Assembly: GCA_031216445.1 (NCBI GenBank)
Contig: CM062204.1
Location: 9,664,501 to 9,728,500 of the forward strand
Length of the DNA: 64,000 nt
Origin: Lateolabrax maculatus
Lineage: Eukaryota; Chordata; Actinopteri; Acropomatiformes; Lateolabracidae
Direction: 5' to 3'
Below are positions 22,557-33,822 of this stretch, in pieces. The position numbers and the translations under genes were made by a program. The notes beneath the pieces were generated by a model that saw only the letters and a list, made by a program, of their open reading frames with translations, was not told the DNA's origin and searched no databases. Within the stretch, counting starts at the first letter, position 1, and every line of letters begins with the position of its first letter.

Positions 22557-24689
22557 GCCCAGAGCAACTAGCATGGAGCAAGCAGAGCACAGCCTTTTGG
22601 GTGAATCTTAGATGTTTTCTGCAAGGAGCATCTCAGGATTTAATTCACTAAGAGGAGCTGTCTTTATCTGGCGTCAGATAAAAAAAGACATTTGAAAGAC
22701 TTAATTGTTAATATTCATCAATATGTCTAATTATGCAGTGAAAAGTGAAAAATGTATTATGGGTTTCTTCGCAGATGAATCAATGTATCCCTCAGAGAAG
22801 ACACTTCTAACTAGTCTTTTTATGATTCATTAATCCATCTTCACTAATCAGCAGCATCACAACATTGGACAAACAAACATGGCTAAGTCAACTGATCAAA
22901 AAGAGCCCAGCATGCAGTATTGAATCGCACTCCCTTTGCGAAATCGCCCCCCGCATGCACCGTTTGTGAATGTTCTTCATCCAAAATGAAAAGTTTTCAA
23001 AGTGTCACAGTCTCTCTGCATGAACAATTTGTCTAAAGGAAAGTATTGCACAGGAATGCTGAGGAAGTGTGTAAACTGCCTTTCTATAAAATACAGATTC
23101 AAACAGAGTTTGAAATGTTGTTTGTACATTGTTTGCTGTGTACAGTATTTGATTTTAGACAAAGTGGATAATACAATGAATACAAACAATCTGCGGTGCG
23201 TTTTGTCCACTTTTGTCTTCTGTGTGAAGACAGACTGAAGTATTTGTATTTTGCTTTGTATTTGCTCCCTCTAGTGAATAATTTTGGAAATGACAAACTG
23301 GACACTTGATCTTAAATGGAGAATAGGTATGTACATCAGCAGAAAACAACAAGCATGCATTTCTTTTCCATGCTGGGTTCTCAAGTAAAGTCATTTCCTA
23401 ACATTAACAAAATAAATAGCTTAATATACAATATTATACTGTATTCTCTTGATATAAAAAAACCATCTTAATCCCTCTGAGCACAGTTGGTCAGCTTGGC
23501 TGTTTCCCAACACCCAGCACTTCTTACCCTTTGGCGAGCACCCATCACTTACACTTTGATTTCATCAGCATACTGGACTTAAGTAATTGGGAAATTTCAA
23601 ACTGTTGAGGAAGCAATTTTTACTGCCGACGTATCCTATACAATAGACATAGAATTTTACTTCAAGTGTATCCTAAGTAATAGTCTTTGTAATAAATTGC
23701 CTGTATCAAAAACATATGTATACCCACTGTAGGGCACATCTTTCCCATAGATGGTACTTCAGTGAGAAGTTAAGATTTAAAAGCACTGGGCAGTTCTCTT
23801 TTGCTTCTGTGAATTAATAATCAAAGAAAAAGAGGAAGAAGGAGTGAGGCCTTCAAAAATCAATGGACCCATCAACGAGGCTGGCTGTTGTGTGTGCCTT
23901 CCCTCACCTGGGTGACTGAGTGTGTGCATGTACTGAGGTGTGTGTATGTGTGTGTGTGTGTGTGCACGTGCTCATGCATGCCTATGTTCATACACGCCAT
24001 AGCACGTCTGTGGTGGCGAAGCTCTTGCACAAAGCCGAGCAATCATTCCAGCAGTTGTACATCTAAATCAGTGGCAAACAGAGAGCAGAGCTAACTTGGG
24101 CAGAGACAGAGCACTCTTTTGGGTTTGCTCCTTCTAAACACCAGTTGTCTCCTCCAATCAGTGTGGTCATGTCTGCATTATTGATACAGCAGGGGCCTGA
24201 GGGGCCCAGGCTCAGATGGTGCACAGGCTCACAATGTTCTCCTGTGTGTCTGTAGAGAGTCTGGTTCTTACGAGAGCTCAGAGGTAAGCTAGGACAAAAC
24301 CAAAATTAGGCCTAAAGCTGAAAATCTGAGCCAACTTATTCTGGTTTAACTGAAAATAAATGGTAGCAAGGCCTCTCTTGGGAGAGCTGATGGTCAGGGA
24401 TTGCACCAGCATCCTGTACAGCAACACCAGGGAATGATGAAGAGGAAAACGGAGAGCATGCTGTATGGAGAGCAAGACACATCAACGGAGGCAATGTGGA
24501 ATGAATGGGAATCATATTTTTTATCGTATACGGACGGCGTCACCTTTTTCTGCACCTTTTAAGTCCATTTTGTCAACAGTTCTTAGCATAAAATAAACGT
24601 GTACTATAAGTAGATCTTATGATGTAGTGTCAGCACTAGATTTTATCCCTAAATCGAGTAGATGTTTATCCTAATTTGATGAAAATTAG
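22557..24689. other. Intergenic stretch with unique segments, no gene recognised
   Basis: The parts 22,740-22,980 and 24,000-24,280 are unique-looking with balanced composition and could be conserved non-coding DNA, but no decisive motif is present. A GT microsatellite sits at 23,938-23,963. Small frames at 22,977-23,394 overlap on both strands and have no domain. Confidence 0.45.
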
Positions 24690-24926
24690 TCATAGATTGG
24701 GCAACACATCATCGATGAGCAGCTAAATATTATAATGGTCAACTGAAAATTAACTGTTTTGATAATCGCTTCATTGCTTAAATTATTTTTAAAGCCAAAA
24801 ATGCCATTCTCTAAACATTCTCTATATATCTGTATATGTATTTTTTGTTATTAAAATAATAAATCGATTAATTGAGAAAATAATCAGCTGATTGATCGAA
24901 AATGAAAATGGTTACTTGTAGCCCTA
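24690..24926 (+). mobile_element. Degenerate non-autonomous teleost element ('...TAGCCCTA' end)
   Basis: The right part reads AAATCGATTAATTGAGAAAA, TAATCAGCTGATTGATCGAA, AATGAAAATGGTTACTTGTA and GCCCTAAT. This is a close relative of a very abundant fish repeat that ends 'AATAATCGTTAGTTGCAGCCCTA'. The middle (AAGCCAAAAATGCCATTCTC) also fits that repeat, and the left end GGGCAACACATCATCGATGAGC looks like the mutated inverted terminus. The match is to a consensus recalled from memory. Coding capacity is nil. Confidence 0.65.
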
Positions 24927-27900
24927 ATTTAAAGTAGTCACAATATAATTAGTGTTGTGATACATTAACACTCATATTTTCAAAAGACAAACCTAGAAAT
25001 AATGTTTAAAAATGTTGTACCAAGAAAATGTATATCTTTTAATCCCAAAACCAGAATCAATTCACATTACTTATTACTTATTTTTTTCCTTTTGCTATTT
25101 GACTCCTGCAGCCAAATTTTGCCAAAATTGATAACTTAACAAGATTTGACTTTTTCAATTCTTTCCATGGCCTTCCAGCCTTCCAGGGCTACATTTTAAT
25201 TGAAGTTCAGTTCTGTGAAACACAAAATTAATTAGATGTAGCATAAGTGATTGGTTAAATGCTCTGGGAGCATGGCTTTTTGTTCTGGTGTACAGCAGCA
25301 TGCACTTTTTGATAGGGGTTAATGTGATAGACTGTAATTGGCTCAAGAAACTGGCTGGGTCAGAGTTAATTTGGCATCAGCTTTTTCATTCAGCCTAAAA
25401 TAAATTGCCTAAAATTAAATAAAGTGTCACATTTAATTAGACATCATGCCTAAGCAGGAAAAAATGAAAATGAGGGGACATTAAATAAGATTAAACAGCA
25501 AACAAACAATTTCTTGTATCCAATCAATAAAATATAGTAGAGTCATTTGATATGCGCAATATTGATTCCACAACAACACGTAAAAGACAAACAAAACAAA
25601 AAGGATAGTGAATTTTAGCTATTTTAACAGATGTTACTTGCACAAGCATAAAGCATAAATCGCATTTGTTGAATCCATTTAATGTGTTTGGACCAGCACT
25701 CACTGTTTGAAGCATAAAGACCTAATCAAAGCTGGATTCAAAATATAAAACAGTTCATGATGACCATAACACCATGTTCATGCAAGCTAAGTTCAGGTTT
25801 TAATATTTTAAGTTACGGGGCAATATTTATTCACATCTGTCATAAAGGAATTGGGAATGTGGTTTACCTTGATGTGTTTTGATTTATTCTGCAGGCCCTG
25901 AGGTTATACCCGTGAATTAAAGAGCATCAATAAGGAAAGACCATCTCCCCTATCCCAAAAGTGATAATTACCAACATCACTATTGATCCAACTATTGATG
26001 CATTGCTAATTGTTTCTTGCAGTTATTTATTTAATTCCTTCTCTGGCTATGTGAATGTGTTGACCTTGTGCGGCAGGAAATATAAGGGTTGTTCAGAAGA
26101 GGAAAAACACCCATTAAGATTCCACTTCAAGCCCTAAAACAGCAAGGACTTTTTTCTTTTCCATCTAGGCTATGATCTGTTCATGAAGTTGAAAAGCACA
26201 AGCAGAATGGCAATTTGAGTTGAGATAACATCACATGATACTTTAGTTACTTCTTCACTGCAGCCTTGAAGAGTGATGTTCTTGAAAATCTCCACAGACA
26301 TTACTGAAGGTTCAAGATGGCATCATATTGATTAGTTGCAACACTACATTATCTGAGATATAGAATAATAATGAAGATTATTCATCATTAAGGGTTTATT
26401 GAATTTAGCACATCAAAAATGCGTTCATACCTCTTAAATGAGTTTCTCTACACATCAGTTCGAACAGAAGCTCAAGGTCTAACTTCATGAGAAAGTAATT
26501 ATATTTGGGATAAATATTGAAAGAGGAGACTTAGATTAGTTTTAGAATTTAACATGCACTTAAACCAAGATTGTTTTTCTTTTTTGGGCCAAAATCCATA
26601 TCATAAGTTAAAAGTTTATACAGATACATTTAGTCTATACATGTATATAAAAGACCTCTTCTTGTATTGATAATATTGTCACCAAAATTGTGTCCAGTAT
26701 AATAACATTTAAGTTGTTATTCTGAATAATCAGGGATAATGTACTGACTAGATGCAGAACCAGTTGACACTATATCAAATTGAATTACCTTCAAATGGAT
26801 ACAGTGCTTTTGTAAAGTCACTTACTCAGTGACCAGTAGTCTTTAAGAGGACTTAAATAAATCCAGCATAACATTCCTTACAATGTAATAACACTCTTCG
26901 GCATATTCATCTCATGACAAATGCAGTGCAGGTGCAGGGTGCAACCACTTCTAGGCTTTTTACTGACCTTTCTGGGCAGTTATAAATTGTCATAAAACCA
27001 TAGTATAGTCACTATACTATAGTGGAAGAGAAGGGAAGTACAGGGAAGGCCTAACTTTGGTGAGTTGTGTAAGCACATGATGTGAATAGTGTGGACAAGT
27101 TTGAAATGAAATTTGCGGCATCTGATTTGCCCGTATCTGAGGGCATGAGGATGAGAAGGTGTCTGCAGGAGTTCAAAAATAATCATAACTGATTTCTATG
27201 TTAAAGTAGTTGCATCAGCTCTGAATTGCCACGAGAATGTTCTGTTGTTGTGTTTTTGTCAGGCTGTTACTTATGATGTCAAGAAACACAAAAACGTAAT
27301 CGACTTGTGGGAGAATGTTGTTTTTATTTTTTGCCATCATCAGGTGGCCAAAACATTCAAAATATAGGGAGACATTTGTTTTGCTTGGTTATGAAGCTCA
27401 ATGTGTGTAGCAGGGCATTAGTGTGATAGCAGAATGGACAATCCACTTACTGCTTGTCAGACCGCAGGTACTTTGGGACATGCACTGCATGGAATGCACA
27501 TCGCCGCATAACAGTGGTGCAAATGTGTGTGCATGCACGTGCCTGTTTGTGTGCGTGTCCGTGTGTTTGTGTGTGTGGTGGGTGGGGGTGGGGGAGTGGT
27601 TGTCCGTGGAGACAGTTGGCCTTTGCCAGGACATCTGGTACCTGTCACAACACTTTGTGTGTGTGTGTGAGCACTTCATTGGTGTGCCCTGCCCAGTTCT
27701 GCCCACCCATCAGGTACCTGGTTAGACCTTTAGTCAGAGTTGTAACAGAACATCAGCAAGGGCCATGTAGGTGTCTAATGCAAGGAGTGTGTCAGGCTTG
27801 TGTCCCAGCATGGTTGTGGGAAGTCCTTGAAGAGGGGTACAGTCTCTCCAGTCGTCACGCATTGAGGGTTTTTGGATTTCATCCAAGAGTGAGGTGATGA

Positions 27901-28055
27901 TGTGAGTGGATACGACATCGCTGGCCTGAGAATGAGTCTGGCTGACTGGTGACCTCACTACCTTCACCACACATAACCCACGGCCGAATCTCTTCTAATA
28001 AACTATTGTTTTGACATCGTCAGTAGGCGATGCATTATGGCTTTTACTGGAATAT
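24927..28055. other. Intergenic stretch, no gene recognised
   Basis: AT-rich sequence. The segment 25,870-26,110 has balanced unique composition. GTGT-rich sequence at 27,520-27,680 creates artefactual open frames up to 147 codons. A small perfect hairpin lies at 27,000-27,020. Confidence 0.5.
27000..27020. repeat. Small perfect inverted repeat
   Basis: ATAGTATAG and CTATACTAT, nine bases each, are separated by TCA. It is AT-rich and not followed by a T-run; no function is implied. Confidence 0.8.
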
Positions 28056-28064
28056 GCACACACA

Positions 28065-28113
<49 letters not shown>

Positions 28114-28127
28114 ACATACACACACGT
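28056..28127. repeat. (CA)n microsatellite
   Basis: About 72 bases of CA repeats with CTCA, TACA and ACGT interruptions at the edges. Confidence 0.96.
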
Positions 28128-28749
28128 ACATATTTACAATGGATGTCAGGGGTTCATGATTTGAAGATAATTACAGTGTATTTATTTTCTCCTGCTCTTC
28201 CCTCTGTCTTTCCCTCCAACTCCCGCCCCTCCAGATTGTGAAGCCAAGCCTCTAGCAGTGTAGTGCTGAAGGTGTGTTTGTGCTGTTATGCCCTCTGGCT
28301 TGGCTGCCAGCTTACTCCCACTGATCTGAGCCAGAAGGCAGACTGCCGAGGAATACCGATCACCTTGCCCAGACCGAATCCTTTGAGCTCTCTCTGGCAT
28401 CTTTCCCCCTTCTGCCAGTTTCCTCCTCTGCTCCTCTCTTCCCCCTTCTGAAGTTGACAACAAAGACATCCTCAGGGTCCTCCTTGATGTGAGACCCACT
28501 CTTGATCTTTTTTCCCTATGTTTTTGTACCTTATAGTTGCACTACTTTCATATTCCGCTAGCACAATATTTACACACCAGAAGACAAAGAAACAGGGGTC
28601 TTTTCATGTAGGAACCCCTGCCAACATGTTAATCACCTGAAGATCTGCAGTGGTCATGTCGGCCCGGCAGAGGCAGGATATTAGTGAGACACTTCTGCAT
28701 CTCTTTGTCCCCTATTTGACCACAGCCTTAAGACATTTTGCAGGTTAAG

Positions 28750-28807
<58 letters not shown>

Positions 28808-29900
28808 CTTTGCTTTGGACTTCATAGGTCTGCCAGCACAAGAATCAGTGCACTGCCATTGGACCCATGATATCCAATAAGACTTACTCCACTGCACATA
28901 CATCGTCCTGCCTCTTCTCTCCTTATCCCACCCCGCCCCTCAAGCCCCCAACACCCCACCACCAACCCCCTGCTTCCATGAAGAGAAATCTCTGAAGAGC
29001 TAATTAGTGGTGGAATGGAGTCCAGGAACAGCCAACGGAGCTGAAGAAGGGAGATTGGCGCTGGTGCTGGCTTTATCGGTCAGGGCCTGACAGAGGGGTG
29101 ACAGTGAGTGGAGGCAAACCAGAAGCTCACAACTGACAGAGACAATAAAGCGATGCCTCTGAGCCAGAGAGAAAGAGAGTGACAGACAGGCAGGCGAGGC
29201 GGAAAAAGCTTGCTTCTCGGGGCTGTCCTGTGGCCCAGGCAAACTGCATAGTCCCAGTCAGTGAGGCACGTTCCCACTGTGCCTGCCAAAACGTTGTGAG
29301 TGTTGACCATCCCCTCTAATGGTGTATTACTAGGTGCAGCTAGGCCTAACGGTTGCTAATCAAATAACACAATTCAATTTCAGAACACCTGTTTCACTTC
29401 AAAGCAACTGGACTATGCTACAGTGTTTGTGCCAAACAAAGATTATATTCGATTCAACATACTGAACATTATCTACTTGAACATTTTTGACTCTAAATAT
29501 TACATTGGACATTAGCAAAAGGATGTAACTGCAACAGGATTTTAATACAGTCACAGCAATAGTAACCATTTGTTTTACATTTTTCAGTTAATTATCCTCA
29601 GGAGCAAAGCAGGAATATTGGAGCATAGGGCAATTATTTGGGTATGTTTGTATATTACATTTGCATATTAGTAAAGTGAGTTCGAATTAAAACATTTAAA
29701 CTCTGTGAAAAATCACAGACAATGTTTTGTTGTTGGTGGTGGTGTGAGTCTGTAAAATGTGCAATAATATGTTACTTTGACCTATTTCTAATCCATTATT
29801 GGTATCATTGATATATTAGTTTTATTGAAGCCCTATCAGAGTCCTATAAAGTGGTGTGATTATTGAACCCAGCACTCTTCTGTAACTAAATAGTTTCAGG
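28128..29900. other. Less AT-rich intergenic segment, possible conserved non-coding DNA
   Basis: The parts 28,200-28,740 and 28,960-29,310 are unique and closer to 50 percent GC. They are crossed by short frames on both strands with no domain. A plus-strand motif TAATTAG occurs near 29,000. No exon could be supported. A CTAT microsatellite separates the two halves. Confidence 0.35.
28750..28809. repeat. (CTAT)n microsatellite
   Basis: About 15 uninterrupted CTAT units, ending TATCTCTTTG. Perfect tetranucleotide runs of this length are usually highly polymorphic. Confidence 0.98.
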
Positions 29901-30056
29901 CATAAAGAGCAGACCTGTACTTTATTAGTGCACAAATAGTAGCACTTTTTAGTCCAGAGGAAACAGTTTTTTATTTTAAAGTTAAAATCACTCAGAAAAA
30001 GTCAGTCGGAAAAAAGCATGAAAAAGACAAAGCTGAAGAAAAAATAAGAAGAAATA

Positions 30057-30091
30057 GAAGAAGAAGAAGAAGAAGAAGAAGAAGAAGAAGA
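30057..30091. repeat. (AAG)n microsatellite
   Basis: About 11-12 perfect AAG units within a longer A/G-rich tract starting near 29,995. Arg-rich on plus, Leu-rich on minus in frame. Confidence 0.96.
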
Positions 30092-30191
30092 CAGGTGGTC
30101 CGAACAAGTGTCCACAGGGATGTGAATGTACCTGCAGAGACCGAATATGTCCATGAGTACAGTAAAGACTTCTTACAACGACGCATAACAG
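30092..30191 (+). other. Candidate transcript exon ending at a splice donor
   Basis: The plus strand ends CATAACAG|GTAAAC at 30,191/30,192. One frame is open from about 29,909 through the AAG repeat to the donor (about 94 codons) but contains no ATG. Its purine-rich composition lowers the chance of stops, so openness is weak evidence. The part after the repeat translates to an ordinary-looking mixed peptide (VNVPAETEYVHEYSKDFLQR). I do not recognise it. It could be a 5' UTR exon, a lncRNA exon, or chance. Confidence 0.25.
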
Positions 30192-30620
30192 GTAAACACG
30201 CCTGGTGAAATCTAAATTACAGCATTATTAGCATTGTTAGCATAGGTTTTAATGAGTAAAGGTGACCGACAGGCCTCAGGGTGTCGGAGGGACGCTGCTG
30301 TGTGTCCTGCTTAATGTTTACAGTGATGTACTGAAGACATGAACCTGAGGTCTTGACTCCAGCCAGTCGAGGTCCTGCGAGCAGACTGAGGACGTGTTAA
30401 TGTGAAGCGACATCACACCAGAGCGACTGATGTTGTTGAAAAAAAGAAAAAAGTTGGGAGCTCACAGGGATTTTGCAGTGATATTTGGCATTTAAAAATG
30501 CAGAGCTGTGAGTTGGAAAACCGAGGCTACAGACAAATACGTGTAACTCATTTAACTCACTAAACTAGTTGTGATTTAATTGCAGAAGGCTTTTGGCGGT
30601 CGTGTTTTTTCTTAAGCCAC
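30092..30620 (+). promoter_or_regulatory. CpG-richer patch, candidate promoter or first-exon region
   Basis: This half kilobase contains clearly more CpG dinucleotides than its flanks, for example CCGAAC, ACCGAAT, CAACGACGC, GTGACCGAC, GTCGGAGGGACG, AGTCGAGG, CCTGCGAG and GAGCGACTG. A plus-strand splice donor (CATAACAG|GTAAAC) lies inside. CpG retention in fish DNA often marks an unmethylated promoter. Direction and identity are unproven. It could serve an unknown plus-strand transcript or be a distal element. Confidence 0.3.
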
Positions 30621-30658
30621 GGTCAAATGGAGCAAGATGTGGTGTTTGCCATAGGAGC

Positions 30659-30685
30659 AAAACAAACAAACAAACAAACAAACAG
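30659..30685. repeat. (AAAC)n short tandem repeat
   Basis: Six perfect AAAC units followed by AG. Confidence 0.9.
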
Positions 30686-31090
30686 ACTGGTCTCATTATG
30701 TGGGATGAAACTGTACTCAAGGGAAAGTATAGCGATATGGAGGGGAGGAGAGGCTTGTGTTTATAATTAAGTTTTCATTTCTTTTTAATGTAGTGGGAGT
30801 CTTCCCTTGTTTGCTACATAGAGATGTCAGCAAAGTTCAGCAAAGTTTACCTGTTGATATATTTAAGGCATGTAAACTTTTAACTAGGGGCAGCACAGTG
30901 TAGATGTCACATGTCAGTCCCTTACCTTACCGTTGAATCCCTCCAGCTTCTTATAGTTACTGTAAGGCAAGTCAGAGGACAGAAACTGGCCCCACTTAAT
31001 AACTTAAGATTAAACTTAACTTAAAGATAAATGAAAAAACTGTGAATTAGCCTTTGTTGTTTATGGACCTGTTGCATTGTTGCCTTTCAG

Positions 31091-31279
31091 TATGTCCTGT
31101 GCCACTACATGGAGCTGATTTAACAGACTAAGGAGAACGGATCTTTGTGTTAATAAGACCAAGAAGCTCTCCTAGGACCCTGGGAGGTATGGATGTCTCC
31201 TGCCATTTGTTGCAGATTCTGCTATCTTTCCATTGCTCGAGCTGCCTACATCTCCCCATGAGTAACCTTCCACCAACTT
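31091..31279 (+). other. Candidate second exon of the same plus-strand transcript
   Basis: A good 3' splice site (GTTGCCTTTCAG, AG at 31,089-31,090) precedes this segment, and GTGAGT follows at 31,280. An alternative donor GGAG|GTATGG lies at 31,186/31,187. Joined in phase to the upstream candidate exon, the frame runs 13 more codons (VCPVPLHGADLTD) to TAA. If transcribed, it is most likely non-coding or UTR. In mammals TTC29 lies head-to-head with EDNRA and would be on this strand, but no TPR-type exon is seen anywhere to the right. Confidence 0.22.
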
Positions 31280-33612
31280 GTGAGTACTAACACATTGCAT
31301 GCGGAGTTTTTGTGTAGTTTGCTTTAGCGAGGCAAGCGACCATTTGTTTCAGGCCCTCGTGCTCTCGAGCAACGGCCTTCAGCTTGCAATAGGCCGAATC
31401 ACAGTAGAAAAGCACAGGTGTAAATTATAAAATTAATTGTGGCTTCAATTCCATTTAGCTGCCTCTGTTTCAAGTTCCTGGTTTTGTGTATGTTGGCTCA
31501 CTGTCACACTGTGATGTCTTACTGCAACACTTGAACAGTTATTAATAACACAATTTTTTACGACTATGATATGACGTCAAAATGTCTATTGTGAAAATGG
31601 CCTCCAGTGTGTTTTCTGTTTAAGGCATAAGTAGATTTATGTGTGGATGATGTGGATGCATTTCTACCAACACTCGGGCTTGTAGTCAAAAAGACTAACA
31701 GATTTTCATATTTGTCTGATCCTATCTGCACCGTTGTGTTCTTGGTGAATGAGAACAGGCTTTTTACAGCCACCATTCAATCCGTCAGGGCTGCTCTGTA
31801 TATGAGAATGTTTTTGTTGGTTTAAGTAGTAAAAACTGGATTGGGCTAAATCCTCAACACAGTAATCTCTATAAAAAGAGATCTGCATTTGAATGCAGAA
31901 CGAAAATGCAATCTTGGAACCTATCGACGATCATTTGACAATAATTTAGCATTTCTGTAGAGATTAGCCGAAATGTCGTCTGGACTTAACACCTACAAAT
32001 ATAACTTCCTAATCAGACTGTAAACTATGACCGGCGGACTGAAGAGGAAGTGTTGGCCCAGATATCCGCTATCCGTTATCTGGCGAAGCCCCGAAATATT
32101 GGCCCTTGACCCCGCAGGCCAAATCGTTGTCAGGGTTCCGAGATTGTACACACTGTGCTGTGGTGTGTGAATACTCAAAAGCTCATAGCCACGTTCTACT
32201 CTGGTATATAAAGCATATCTTTTATATTCATCTTAAATATACAGTATCTTACCTCTGTCAACTATCATCAAGGACAGAAAGGGTAACAAGAAGCAGTAGG
32301 CAAAATCTGAGTGAGGAATTCACACACAAGGGTTTCCCTGGCAGGTATCAAGAATAGTTTAAGAGTAAGAAAGTATCTAACATAAGAACAAAAGATTCGA
32401 ACGATGTTTGCTCCACTATACCTTTGCTTACATGGCTTGAGTATGGGGAAAGGTCAGAGAGGTGGCATTAGATTTTTATGATGATCATTTATTTATTTTG
32501 TCAAGTAAATCCAATCAGAATGCCTGCAAGCTACCAAGATAGCAAACAGGGATAATTAGCATCACTGGGAGAGGTGGCGTCTCCTCATACTCTGGCCTCC
32601 ACATGCTTTTATCTGTAGAAGAGGTGAGGTGGTGGAGAAGCTAAATATTGATGGAGCTGCCCATACTGAAACTCAAACACACTGTCCAGCTTTGTTAGGG
32701 GGTTTGTTTCAATGCTCGACTCTATTCTCACATACACTAAGGATGACATGTAGTTTTTAATATATATTTTTTCTCTCTTGCCAATAAAAGCTTATCCTTT
32801 AATGACATTGTCAACCTCAATTTTATTTCTACAACACAAAATATGTTGTTTATCTCGGGTTGCTTTCAGATAGGTAGTTTGGTTCCCTTGGTCCGGTTGA
32901 AATGAAAATAAAAATAGATTTCACACTGACTTGTTACACATAACATACACCAGTAGTCGTAAAAACAATGTCACACGAAATTAATTGCAACATTAAGTTC
33001 AAGTTCTGTTGACTGACAGGAAGTCACGCTGCACATCACTGTGGCTTGGTTTTGAGTGTTAGTGGAGTCTGCAACTTGACCTCCTCTTTTGAGAAATAAT
33101 GATGGACAGCTAGAAAGAGAGGAGGGAAACAAGGTGTGTTGTGCCCTGATATGTAGTCATTTATGTCTGTCAGACCTGGGTTTCTACATAAGTTGAAGTG
33201 TTTTGTAGTTTAAGGTGTTTGTTTTCTAGATTGAGATCATTGTTGCTATATCAACAAAAGTCAGGATGAGCCATCTACTGAAATGGCAATCTATGTCTGG
33301 TCCTCTGTAGGCGTTTTTACATGAGCTAATTAGTTTTCAAGCTCTGACTGTATCGTAATTTAAAATCAAGAATGTTATGCTTTGTCTGCTGAGGTTTACA
33401 CCAGGGATTGTTGCAGACATCCCTTGTGTGTTGAAACTCACCAGCTCTGGAATGTCCCCTCTGCGATTCCCCAAAAGAGTTGAGTTGCATACTAATTAAA
33501 TTATGTTTTTACAGGATGTACTGCAAAAATGACTCGGTATGTAGAATTATCTGTCCAAATAATCCACCCCCAAGACACTCGTTACAATAGTGTATATAAA
33601 CTTGGAAGTCAA
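31280..33612. other. Intergenic stretch, nothing firmly recognised
   Basis: The patch 31,990-32,125 has unusual CpG content (GACCGGCGG, ATCCGCTATCCG, GGCGAAGCCCCG) and may be part of a dispersed repeat. The segment 32,520-32,680 looks unique. No supported exon. Confidence 0.45.
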
Positions 33613-33822
33613 CCAGAAAAGATTAATAAAACAATGATTTTCAGCCTGGCTTGTTAGTTATAAATAATGATTAAATCTACTCCAATATATATAAACTAGG
33701 AAGTAGAGTTTCTAGGATTCATTAGTTTGCAGTGGAATAATTATAATAAAGATTTAGATTTAGTCATTATTTATTACTAACCAAGCCAGGCTGGAAAGCA
33801 TTGTTTTATTAATCTCTTCTGG
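33613..33822. repeat. Long inverted repeat (about 67-bp arms, 75-bp spacer)
   Basis: The left arm at 33,613-33,679 starts CCAGAAAAGATTAATAAAAC and carries AGCCTGGCTTG. The right arm at 33,755-33,822 is its reverse complement with about six differences and one 1-base indel, roughly 90 percent identical by eye. The spacer includes a second copy of a motif found just left of the left arm (TATATAAACT-GGAAGT at 33,592-33,608 and 33,688-33,705). The structure could be a MITE-like element or an inverted duplication. If transcribed it would form a long near-perfect hairpin. Confidence 0.92.

Noticed and set aside
27398..27897. 147-codon plus frame and 102-codon minus frame
   Set aside because: Both depend on the GT-rich tract; there is no domain, no splice context, and they overlap on opposite strands.
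28750..28809. CRISPR-like array
   Set aside because: It is a perfect CTAT microsatellite with no spacers, in an animal genome.
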